Positions 1 through 6,051 of a DNA stretch of 32,324 nucleotides are shown here, one piece after another. Position 1 is the stretch's first letter. Each line of letters opens with the position of its first letter. The notes beneath the pieces were generated by a model. The model had not been told where the DNA came from. It ran no database searches and saw only the letters and a list, made by a program, of their open reading frames with translations. The DNA comes from a virus. A program made the position numbers and the translations under genes. The stretch is from positions 1 through 32,324 of the IMG/VR virus record IMGVR_UViG_3300033183_000240, one strand, 5' to 3'.

Positions 1-755
1 AATATCTCCCGTGGGTGAAGATGTACTCCCACGCCTTCCAAGGTCCTGGTGGTTGGTACATTGAGAACTCCCTGACCACCACTGGTGGTAAGGATCCCGT
101 GTCTGAACTCAACACCCGTCTGTGGAACTCTGGTAATGATGCAGACAAAGAGACTGCACGGAAACAGAAACGTAAGCTTTCCTACTACTCCAACATCTAT
201 GTTGTGAAGGATCCCGCCAATCCTCAGAACGAGGGTCGTGTGTTCCTGTACAAGTTCGGTAAGAAGATCTTCGACAAGGTGATGGCTGCGATGCAACCTG
301 AGTTCGAAGATGAAGATCCCATCAACCCCTTCGACTTCTGGCAGGGTGCAGACTTCAAGATTAAGATCAAGAAGGTTGCAGGTTACTGGAACTATGACTC
401 CAGTGAGTTTGCCCGTCCCTCCGCACTTCTGGATGGTGATGATGATGCACTGGAAGCTCTCTGGAAGAAAGAGTATTCCCTGCAAGAATTGGTTGCTGCT
501 GATCAGTTCAAGGACTACGAGACCCTGAAGAAGCGTCTCGACAACGTTCTGGGTAACGCTGCTCCTGCACGTCGTCCTGTTGCAGAGGAAGTTGAGAACG
601 AAGATGACTTCCGTGGTCCTGCTCGTGACCTTGATGAAGGTCTCCGCAGTGAACTGAACAACCTCAACCGTGAACCTGTCGCTGTTGGTGGTGGTTATGC
701 TGATGAGGATGAGGACGATGCACTGTCCTACTTCCAGAAACTGGCTGAAGAGTGA
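1..755 (+). CDS. gp32: gp32 ssDNA-binding protein (5' end outside the window)
   Basis: This is the C-terminal part of the T4-type single-stranded DNA-binding protein, which coats ssDNA during phage replication, recombination and repair. The frame is open to the left edge (codons run from base 3), so the true start lies upstream and the GTG at 15 is internal. Matches to T4 gp32 are seen in the segments around GGWYIEN, VVKDPANPQNEGRVF and KFGKKIFDK, and in the VAGYWNYDSSEF stretch that parallels T4 VSGFSNYDESKF. The tail is rich in Asp and Glu (ending DEDEDDALSYFQKLAEE), the usual acidic region that contacts other replication proteins. The three T4 zinc-ligand cysteines are replaced: T4 ETC is ENS and T4 SCPVCQ is KDPVSE, although the His of SHAF is kept. 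The TGA stop overlaps the next ATG by one base. Confidence 0.95.
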   Translation, partial: YLPWVKMYSHAFQGPGGWYIENSLTTTGGKDPVSELNTRLWNSGNDADKETARKQKRKLSYYSNIYVVKDPANPQNEGRVFLYKFGKKIFDKVMAAMQPEFEDEDPINPFDFWQGADFKIKIKKVAGYWNYDSSEFARPSALLDGDDDALEALWKKEYSLQELVAADQFKDYETLKKRLDNVLGNAAPARRPVAEEVENEDDFRGPARDLDEGLRSELNNLNREPVAVGGGYADEDEDDALSYFQKLAEE

Positions 756-874
756 TGGGAGAAGCTGTTCACGCATGGAACACCATGGGGTATGGAGAGG
801 GTTTCCTCTTCTCCCTATGGGTGATCGGGATGTACTACATCAAACTCCGCATGGATCGTAAGTTTGGTCGATGA
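755..874 (+). CDS. 39-aa putative membrane protein
   Basis: This short ORF begins at an ATG sharing one base with the gp32 stop (TGATG) and ends with an ATGA overlap onto the next gene, so translational coupling is likely. The product begins MGEAVHAWNTMGYGEGF. It has one short hydrophobic stretch (about residues 16-29, with LFSLWVIGMYYI) followed by a basic tail (KLRMDRKFGR), the pattern of a small inner-membrane protein with positive residues on the cytoplasmic side. I do not recognise a function. Support comes from the overlap at both ends and the lack of any other reading of this stretch. It may be expressed with gp32. Confidence 0.6.
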   Translation: MGEAVHAWNTMGYGEGFLFSLWVIGMYYIKLRMDRKFGR

Positions 875-1077
875 AAAAGAAAACAATCTGGCGTTTATGG
901 GCTAAAGCACTTGGAGAGAAACCAACTAAATGCGACCGAGAGTCTGATACTATTGCTTGGATACGCACCTTTATTTTTGTTTCTTATCTGGTCACTAATG
1001 TGGCTATCGTTGCTAATGCCGTAAGACATTGGAACGATGTCCCGGCCACCAAAAACGACACTTGTTTTCAAAAATAG
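871..1077 (+). CDS. 68-aa putative membrane protein
   Basis: A small protein with a basic N-terminus (MKKKTIWRLWAKALGEK) and one predicted transmembrane helix at about residues 32-51 (rich in I, V, F, L and A), then a short polar C-terminus with one Cys. The ATG overlaps the preceding TGA by four bases, so it is probably coupled to the 39-aa gene and to gp32. It is the last gene before the terminator at 1091. The family looks familiar as a small conserved cyanomyovirus protein next to gp32, but I know no function for it. Confidence 0.7.
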   Translation: MKKKTIWRLWAKALGEKPTKCDRESDTIAWIRTFIFVSYLVTNVAIVANAVRHWNDVPATKNDTCFQK

Positions 1078-1090
1078 CGCAAAAAAAATT

Positions 1091-1131
1091 CTGGGGCTTT
1101 TTGACCTGTCAGGGTCGGCCCCAGTTTTTTG
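1091..1131. terminator. bidirectional rho-independent terminator
   Basis: The arms CTGGGGC (1091-1097) and GCCCCAG (1118-1124) pair perfectly. A smaller inner pairing GACC/GGTC lies in the loop. On the plus strand the stem is followed by six T (1125-1130). On the minus strand it is followed by a run of eight A in plus-strand terms (1081-1088), which reads as U. It therefore ends both the rightward gp32 unit and the leftward gp4-gp53 unit, which converge here. Confidence 0.85.
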
Positions 1132-1133
1132 TA

Positions 1134-1157
1134 GCCATATACTGCGCGGTATATGGC
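1134..1157 (-). other. post-stop hairpin of the gp53 transcript
   Basis: A perfect 9-bp inverted repeat, GCCATATAC (1134-1142) and GTATATGGC (1149-1157), with six bases between. Read on the minus strand it begins three bases after the gp53 stop codon and precedes the terminator. A related hairpin of the same length, with a compensatory pair change, follows another stop codon at 31563-31586. It may protect the 3' end or mark an RNA-processing site. Confidence 0.55.
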
Positions 1158-1160
1158 GAG

Positions 1161-1811
1161 TTATACAATTCTTGTATTTTCGGTCTTTTTCAACGAATTG
1201 TTGATATATTGAGAAGATCTACCATATTTCATAATCGCATCAAAGTCTCTTAATACCTTATCTACGAACTCTGTCTTCACAAGGTCAATTACACGTTTTT
1301 CGTCATTCTTTTGTACTTCCCATTCAAAATAAGATACTGCCTTAATGGGTGATACTGTTCTAACTTGACCACCTTTAAGATACTCTACTTTAAAGTTTTC
1401 ATCTACAACTTGGCCACTTTTTACAATCAACTGATTTGAAAAATCACGATATTCTGTAGTTTCGTAGTGATGAATTTCTACTAGTTGTTGTGGAGTGTAC
1501 TTGTCATTTAAGTAGACATTGAGATCATACTCAGTCATTGGCCAATCATTTTTAATGTCAATGATATTGTTAGCTGTCAATACCAACCAATCAAGATTTG
1601 CGGATCCGTAATATTTTTCTGCAACGTTATCTGGTCTTTCATCACCAATAACGTTGTATTTTGTGAAAAGAACGAAGTTGCCAAAAAAGTCTTCTCTAAT
1701 CTTTGCTCTGCGCCAAAGATTCTTGACGCGAACAGTATCTCCACTACTCTGTCTGTCGTTCAACAGAGATGGATAGTCGATTTCTGGAAGTTTTCTGAAA
1801 TAGTTAGACAT
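1161..1811 (-). CDS. gp53: gp53 baseplate wedge subunit
   Basis: A 216-aa protein recognised as T4 gp53, a baseplate wedge component that helps join wedges around the hub. The sequence shows the family features MSNYFRKLPEIDYPS near the N-terminus, NLWRRAKIRED, a YYGSANLDWLVLTANNIID block and the WPMTEYDLNVYLNDKY block typical of gp53. It is the last gene of the leftward operon, and its ATG overlaps the gp48 stop by one base (TAATG). A hairpin and a bidirectional terminator follow the stop. It is expected late, from the promoter upstream of gp4. Confidence 0.88.
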   Translation of the reverse strand: MSNYFRKLPEIDYPSLLNDRQSSGDTVRVKNLWRRAKIREDFFGNFVLFTKYNVIGDERPDNVAEKYYGSANLDWLVLTANNIIDIKNDWPMTEYDLNVYLNDKYTPQQLVEIHHYETTEYRDFSNQLIVKSGQVVDENFKVEYLKGGQVRTVSPIKAVSYFEWEVQKNDEKRVIDLVKTEFVDKVLRDFDAIMKYGRSSQYINNSLKKTENTRIV

Positions 1812-3265
1812 TAGAATGCTACGTCGTCTTCGTTACCAATGGTCAGATAGTCACTATCATACAGAGGAACAAGTTCTGAGAATGCTAAAGTGACAATGGT
1901 GGTGACTGGTTGACTGTCACCGTCATATGCTGCCCATCTACCAGCTTCACCTGTGTAGTCAACAGATACGTTAGTTAGGGCACAAGTCTTAAACTTATTT
2001 AATCCTTTGATGTTGGTATCTGGGCCAGTTCCAACCGTTCCTCTTCTCTTATATTCAAGACGGAATACGTCTGGTGTTCCAAGAAGTAAGTTATCACCAG
2101 ATTCGTTAAATCCACCGAACGATACACCTTTTTTGACTGCGGATCTTTCTTTCAGAGCTCTAATAATTTGACGTACTCTCTGTGATTCTGGTGCGCTTCT
2201 TGGAGTGAATCTAATGGTAAATTGGAATGTTCTGAGCGCAGGACCAGTGAACAACAGTTCAAGGTTTGGATTTTCGATGACACCACCAAGACGTGTGATT
2301 GCTTGGTTGACATCAACGTTAATATTAAAAGCACTCAGAGCACCTGCTAATTTGTTTGCAGCAAGTCTTCTTCTAACAAACTTAGTTTGAAGTGCATTGA
2401 CACCACCTGATACACTTCTTCCAATTAAAGCTGCAGCTGTCGTAGCACCATCTTGCAGATCTCCTGCAAGTCCTTCTGCTGCAGTATCACTTTCGGAGAA
2501 TAGAGCACCTGCAACTGCTTGCGCAGCTTCTCCAGCTGTACTGGTCATTCGCCCAGGACCCCAGTTCACACTGTTTTGATCCCGAATTGCATTAGGAATA
2601 GGGATCTGGATGATTTCTCTTGCTTTTTCTTGTCTTGCATTTTGGAATTGCGGTGATGATGTATTGATTGTTGGTAATCCACCCGCAGTATAACTAAAAA
2701 TCCTAATCTGGAGATAATCTTGTTCGTTTGTATCCATATCTATTGGATACTTAAGAACTGTATCTCCACCAATCAGTCTATCTTGACTTCCTGGTGTTTC
2801 TAAACCAGGAACTGTTCTATTTGCTCCTCGGAAAGCATCGATTAAGTCTGATCCATACTGTGCAGCACTTTCTACGATTGTTTGTGTGTTATTAAAACCA
2901 GAAAGTAAAGTATTTGGTTGAAGTGGTGGTAGAGTTGCATCACCTGTCAGATTTACTCTTGCCTTTTGTAGATCGATGATAGCTTTGTTGTTAGCAACTC
3001 TTAATAGGTCTGCTCCACCATTAGCCTCAATCAAATCAGCATCCCAACCTTCACCTTGGTTTGCTTCTGGAATATCTGTATAACTTGTTAAAGAAGTTGC
3101 ATTCTTAATCTGGAACAGTGTCGTTCCTTCATTATTTTGAAATTCTTGATTTGTTGCTTTGATTACTGAGTATGTGTCAGCAACTGCATCAATCTTTACA
3201 TAGAAAGATGACTTAGTTTTTGGTATGTTTAAGAGACCAGTACTTGAAATTTTTTCTTCCGCCAT
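1811..3265 (-). CDS. gp48: gp48 baseplate tail-tube cap protein
   Basis: A 484-aa protein assigned to gp48, which caps the baseplate hub and starts tail-tube assembly together with gp54. It is longer than T4 gp48 (364 aa). The N-terminus (to about residue 110) is family-specific. The middle carries an Ala/Gly-rich low-complexity region (about residues 235-300). The C-terminal half has the tube-like fold signature seen in gp48/gp54/gp19-type proteins: ELLFTGPALRTFQFTIRFTPRS, then FRLEYKRRG, then FKTCALTNVSVDYTGEAGRW, and a final TTIVTLAFSELVPLYDSDY. It overlaps the upstream and downstream genes by one base each. The gp4 to gp53 neighbourhood supports the call. Confidence 0.8.
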   Translation of the reverse strand: MAEEKISSTGLLNIPKTKSSFYVKIDAVADTYSVIKATNQEFQNNEGTTLFQIKNATSLTSYTDIPEANQGEGWDADLIEANGGADLLRVANNKAIIDLQKARVNLTGDATLPPLQPNTLLSGFNNTQTIVESAAQYGSDLIDAFRGANRTVPGLETPGSQDRLIGGDTVLKYPIDMDTNEQDYLQIRIFSYTAGGLPTINTSSPQFQNARQEKAREIIQIPIPNAIRDQNSVNWGPGRMTSTAGEAAQAVAGALFSESDTAAEGLAGDLQDGATTAAALIGRSVSGGVNALQTKFVRRRLAANKLAGALSAFNINVDVNQAITRLGGVIENPNLELLFTGPALRTFQFTIRFTPRSAPESQRVRQIIRALKERSAVKKGVSFGGFNESGDNLLLGTPDVFRLEYKRRGTVGTGPDTNIKGLNKFKTCALTNVSVDYTGEAGRWAAYDGDSQPVTTIVTLAFSELVPLYDSDYLTIGNEDDVAF

Positions 3266-3774
3266 TACTTATCCCTCCATACTCTATAGGATGGATAATC
3301 TACTCCGTTGGGAGTGACAAATTTTTCGGTAGGTAACAGTGACACGTCAGCCATCTCTGCTTCTGGAACTCTCATCATGCCACCTTGTATCCCACCAAAG
3401 TAATACCTGTGTAAGGTTTTATTGGGTACAACTACACCATCTCCACTATTTAGAAGAGATAACGCAACACCTTGTCTTAGTTTAGGTGCCAAGTAATGTA
3501 AGTTTGCTCCCAGAAAACCATCTGGAAAAGTATTAATTATGTATGTGAGTGGGAACTGATCATAATACTTCAATCTGTTTGGTTTAGTTGCGATGTAATT
3601 GAAGAAGTACATCTCTCCAGCTTCTGCTGGACCAGACTGATCTCTATCACTGTCTGGATCGTCATACTCTGGACCTTGGTAGTTTTGCAGAACTTGTGCT
3701 AAGGTGCCACGATACCAATCGCGGCTGCGATTCTTGTTACCTGCTTCAGATTTGACGATAGACGCGATACTCAT
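3265..3774 (-). CDS. conserved 169-aa virion-assembly protein of unknown function
   Basis: The protein sits between gp4 and gp48 in the leftward late operon, with an ATGA overlap to gp4 and a TAATG overlap to gp48. Notable segments are DWYRGTLAQVLQN, an acidic stretch (YDDPDSDRDQSG), GEMYFFNYIATKPNRLKYYD, FPLTYIINTFPDGFLGANLHYL and a C-terminus with YYFGGIQGGMM. The YYD-x-FPL to GFLGxNLHYL pattern looks like a conserved domain found in T4-like phages beside head-completion and baseplate genes, but I know no proven function. The setting suggests a late structural or assembly factor. It has no signal peptide or membrane segment. Confidence 0.75.
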   Translation of the reverse strand: MSIASIVKSEAGNKNRSRDWYRGTLAQVLQNYQGPEYDDPDSDRDQSGPAEAGEMYFFNYIATKPNRLKYYDQFPLTYIINTFPDGFLGANLHYLAPKLRQGVALSLLNSGDGVVVPNKTLHRYYFGGIQGGMMRVPEAEMADVSLLPTEKFVTPNGVDYPSYRVWRDK

Positions 3775-4211
3775 TTAATACCTAGTTCTTTCTCAGTAAA
3801 GATCTTGAACTCCCAAAGACGATCATCACAGAATTCTTTACAAGCTTTCCATTTAGCTTGATTCGTACCCCAGGTATATACTTCGTTGATCCAAGTCTTT
3901 GTTTTCTTGGGTGGATTGGGGTTTGGTTCTCTACACTGTTTTGCTGGTTTGATCTCTACAACCATTCGACGCATACGGCCAGTTGCGTCAATATATTTGA
4001 TGTAGAAATCTGGGAAGTACCTTCTCTTCTTTCCTGTCACTGGATCTTTGTATGGAACAAAGAACTCTTCACTGCCCCATTCAATAATGTTCTCGGTGTC
4101 GTCACAATATTTGCAAAACTTTCTTTCCCAAAGAGACCTATAGATGATATTTGTTGGATCACCTTTATATTTCTTTGGATTGGAAGGCTTATACTTCCCC
4201 TTATAACTCAT
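3771..4211 (-). CDS. gp4: gp4 head completion protein
   Basis: A 146-aa homologue of T4 gp4 (gp50/65, 150 aa), needed to finish DNA-filled heads before tail joining. T4-like blocks are visible: KYKGDPTNIIYRSLWERKF, IEWGSEEFFVPY, KKRRYFPDFYIKY, VVEIKPAKQ, and NEVYTWGTNQAKWKA near residue 110. Residues P67-D68 and E86-I87-K88 fit a PD-(D/E)xK nuclease-type core. It is the first gene of the leftward operon. A late-promoter-like box on the minus strand (4236-4243) lies about 25 nt upstream, and the opposite promoter box for gp54 overlaps the gp4 start codon. Confidence 0.92.
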   Translation of the reverse strand: MSYKGKYKPSNPKKYKGDPTNIIYRSLWERKFCKYCDDTENIIEWGSEEFFVPYKDPVTGKKRRYFPDFYIKYIDATGRMRRMVVEIKPAKQCREPNPNPPKKTKTWINEVYTWGTNQAKWKACKEFCDDRLWEFKIFTEKELGIK

Positions 4212-4217
4212 AAATAA
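4209..4217 (+). promoter_or_regulatory. late promoter box for gp54
   Basis: The sequence CATAAATAA resembles the T4-type late promoter TATAAATA and lies 31 nt before the gp54 ATG. It overlaps the start codon of gp4 on the other strand. It is paired face to face with a similar box on the minus strand. Confidence 0.6.
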
Positions 4218-4235
4218 CTCTTAACTGGCTGATAT

Positions 4236-4243
4236 CTATTTAG
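4236..4243 (-). promoter_or_regulatory. late promoter box for the gp4-gp53 operon
   Basis: On the minus strand the sequence reads CTAAATAG, the same box type seen before gp26 and the fibre operons. It lies about 25 nt upstream of the gp4 ATG and would drive leftward transcription of the four-gene operon. Confidence 0.5.
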
Positions 4244-4248
4244 AACCC

Positions 4249-5121
4249 ATGCCTTTCGGTCCAAGACGATATCGAATCGACGATATCCGTTCCAGATTTC
4301 AAACTGTTGCACTTGATAACACATATCAAGTGTATTTCAACATGAACTCTTATGTGGTCAACGCGGCCAAAGAAAGGGGAATCGATCAAAGGTTTTTGAC
4401 CGAAGATCTTGGTTTGTATGTGTCGGATGCTGTTTTACCAGGATCAAGTTTCGGAGATATTGAGGTTGCTGGTGATCGTCAAGGTATCACCGAAAGAGTT
4501 GCGTTTTCTAGAATCTATGATGATGTGACCTTTAGTTTCTATGTTGATAGGGATTATAAGGTCTTGAAGTTCTTCGAATCATGGATTGAACTTGTAAATC
4601 CTCTGTCTGGATCGCAGAGTAGAAACAGTCAAGTAATGAGACTGAATTATCCAGACACTTATAAGTGTGGGATGAAGATATACAAATTCAACAAAGACAG
4701 ATTTAGTCGTGGACCACAATCTGCAAATGAACTTGAATTTGATTCTTTGAATAGAATCTCCATGATTGGCTATAACTTCTTCAGAGCCTGGCCATATTCC
4801 ATTGCTTCCACACCTGTGAATTACAATGGATCAAATGTGTTACAATGTAATGTAACCTTTAGATATGATCGTTATATTGTGGATAATGTTACCATCAATA
4901 GAAGTTCTAATGTAACTCCTGGTTCCATTCTTCAACAACAGGCACTCTTTGAACAAAACCTTCTTGAAGCCACTGGTGGTGGTATTGCATTGACTGGTGC
5001 TGGAACTGCACAAGAACTTTTCGAGATCAATAATATCGGTGGAGCTTTTGGTGGTCCACAAGAAGGAGACACTCCTGAAGCTTTCCAAGGTAACTTCAAC
5101 ATTGGAGTTGACATCGGATAA
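4249..5121 (+). CDS. gp54: gp54 baseplate-tail tube initiator
   Basis: A 290-aa protein recognised as gp54, which sits on the baseplate with gp48 and starts polymerisation of the gp19 tail tube. Family features include an N-terminal RRYRIDDIRSRFQTVALDNTYQV, a GLYVSDAVLPGSSFGDIEV block, ITERVAFSRIYDDVTFSFYVDRDY (tube-like beta strands) and FRAWPYSIASTPVNYNGSN, followed by a Gly/Ala-rich tail. The size is close to T4 gp54 (320 aa). It opens the long rightward tail block behind its own late promoter. The 31-nt gap to gp26 holds another late box. Confidence 0.87.
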   Translation: MPFGPRRYRIDDIRSRFQTVALDNTYQVYFNMNSYVVNAAKERGIDQRFLTEDLGLYVSDAVLPGSSFGDIEVAGDRQGITERVAFSRIYDDVTFSFYVDRDYKVLKFFESWIELVNPLSGSQSRNSQVMRLNYPDTYKCGMKIYKFNKDRFSRGPQSANELEFDSLNRISMIGYNFFRAWPYSIASTPVNYNGSNVLQCNVTFRYDRYIVDNVTINRSSNVTPGSILQQQALFEQNLLEATGGGIALTGAGTAQELFEINNIGGAFGGPQEGDTPEAFQGNFNIGVDIG

Positions 5122-5126
5122 TCACT

Positions 5127-5134
5127 CTAAATAA
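5127..5134 (+). promoter_or_regulatory. late promoter box for gp26
   Basis: CTAAATAA lies just after the gp54 stop and 18 nt before the gp26 ATG. It matches the box type seen at several other late operon starts in this window. Confidence 0.55.
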
Positions 5135-5152
5135 ATCACTGACTCTCTTATC

Positions 5153-5866
5153 ATGCCTTTACCTACAATTTCAACCCCTACCCATGAACTGACTTTACCA
5201 TCAACAGGAAAGACAGTTAAATATAGACCCTTTTTAGTTAAAGAAGAAAAAATCCTTATTCTTGCGATTGAGAGTGGAGATCTCAAAGACATCACAAGAG
5301 CTATTAAGGATGTATTGAAAAACTGCATCATGACCAGAGGTATCAAGGTGGATCAACTTCCCACCTTTGATATTGAGTATTTGTTTTTAAACATCCGTGC
5401 AAAATCTGTTGGTGAAAGTGTTGATATTATTGTGACCTGTCCTGATGATGGTGTCACTGAGGTTCGCACTAAGATCTATATTGATGAGATCGAAGTGAAG
5501 AAAAACAAGGACCACACCACTGACATTCAAATTGATGACAACTATACTTTGAGGATGAAATATCCATCTCTGGATCAATTCATCAGTGAGAACTTCAACT
5601 TTAAGGGTGATACTGATGATACCTTTGCTCTTGTAGCATCTTGTATCGATATGGTCTATAGTGAAGATGAAGCTTGGTCCGCTTCAGATTGCACTAAGAA
5701 AGAACTCATTACATTCATCGAACAGTTCAACTCTTCTCAATTCAGAGAGATTGAGAAATTCTTTGATACTATGCCCAAACTTTCACATACCGTTGTTGTG
5801 AAAAATCCAAACACGGGTGTTGATAATGAAGTGGTCTTGGAGGGGCTGTCAAGTTTTTTCGCCTGA
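5153..5866 (+). CDS. gp26: gp26-like baseplate hub/tail assembly chaperone
   Basis: A 237-aa protein matching the T4 gp26 family (T4 baseplate protein family; T4 gp26 is 208 aa), an assembly factor of the central hub. Visible features are the N-terminal PTISTPTHELTLPSTGKTV, KYRPFLVKEEKILILAIESGD, then FDIEYLFLNIRAKSVGESV with a following CPDDG loop, and the C-terminal SQFREIEKFFDTMPKLSHTV. The gene ends at codons AGT TTT TTC GCC TGA. This contains a T_TTT_TTC heptamer in the zero frame, so a fraction of ribosomes may shift to -1 and continue into the next ORF. That would give a fusion of about 299 aa, like the G/GT tail chaperones of other long-tailed phages. Confidence 0.85.
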   Translation: MPLPTISTPTHELTLPSTGKTVKYRPFLVKEEKILILAIESGDLKDITRAIKDVLKNCIMTRGIKVDQLPTFDIEYLFLNIRAKSVGESVDIIVTCPDDGVTEVRTKIYIDEIEVKKNKDHTTDIQIDDNYTLRMKYPSLDQFISENFNFKGDTDDTFALVASCIDMVYSEDEAWSASDCTKKELITFIEQFNSSQFREIEKFFDTMPKLSHTVVVKNPNTGVDNEVVLEGLSSFFA

Positions 5867-5876
5867 GTATGGCTCA
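5839..5876 (+). promoter_or_regulatory. candidate programmed -1 frameshift signal at the gp26 end
   Basis: The slip heptamer is T5854 plus TTT TTC (5854-5860), read by gp26 as agT TTT TTC. An internal Shine-Dalgarno GGAGG (5839-5843) lies exactly 10 nt upstream, the spacing that stimulates -1 shifting in dnaX-type sites and too far (over 20 nt) to serve the ATG at 5869. A small stem TGAG/CTCA (5864-5867 with 5873-5876) follows. After a -1 slip the next codons are CGC CTG AGT ATG, exactly the frame of the downstream ORF, with no stop between. Confidence 0.65.
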
Positions 5877-6051
5877 TATAAATGCTGAGTCATACTACGA
5901 ACTTAATTTTTCGTTGATGCAGTACCATAAATACTCTTTGACGGAAATTGAAAACATGATGCCGTGGGAGAGAGACATTTATGTATCTCTTCTTAGAAAC
6001 TATCTTGACGCTGAGAAACTCAAACAACAACAAGAACACGGTCTCGGTTAA
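5869..6051 (+). CDS. gp51-position small assembly protein / candidate frameshift extension of gp26
   Basis: A 60-aa ORF (starting MAHINAESYYELNFSLMQYH) directly after gp26, in the place of T4 gene 51 (baseplate hub assembly catalyst). It is far shorter than T4 gp51 (249 aa). It contains the pattern YHKYSLTEIENMMPWERDIYVSLLRNYL and a polar C-terminal tail with KLKQQQEH. The short W-E-R-D-I-Y helix near the end resembles the downstream half of GT-type tail chaperones. No Shine-Dalgarno lies at normal distance from the ATG, and the ORF is in the -1 frame of gp26 and open back to the slip site. I therefore infer it is made at least partly as a gp26 fusion. Its stop overlaps the next ATG (TAATG). 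Confidence 0.7.
   Translation: MAHINAESYYELNFSLMQYHKYSLTEIENMMPWERDIYVSLLRNYLDAEKLKQQQEHGLG

Noticed and set aside
1138-1167. TATACT/TATACA as a rightward promoter
   Set aside because: It would only read antisense into gp53 and has no -35 at proper distance; the hairpin explanation fits better.
5926-5934. CATAAATAC as another late promoter
   Set aside because: It lies inside the gp51-position gene, over 110 nt from the next start, so chance or coding constraint explains it.
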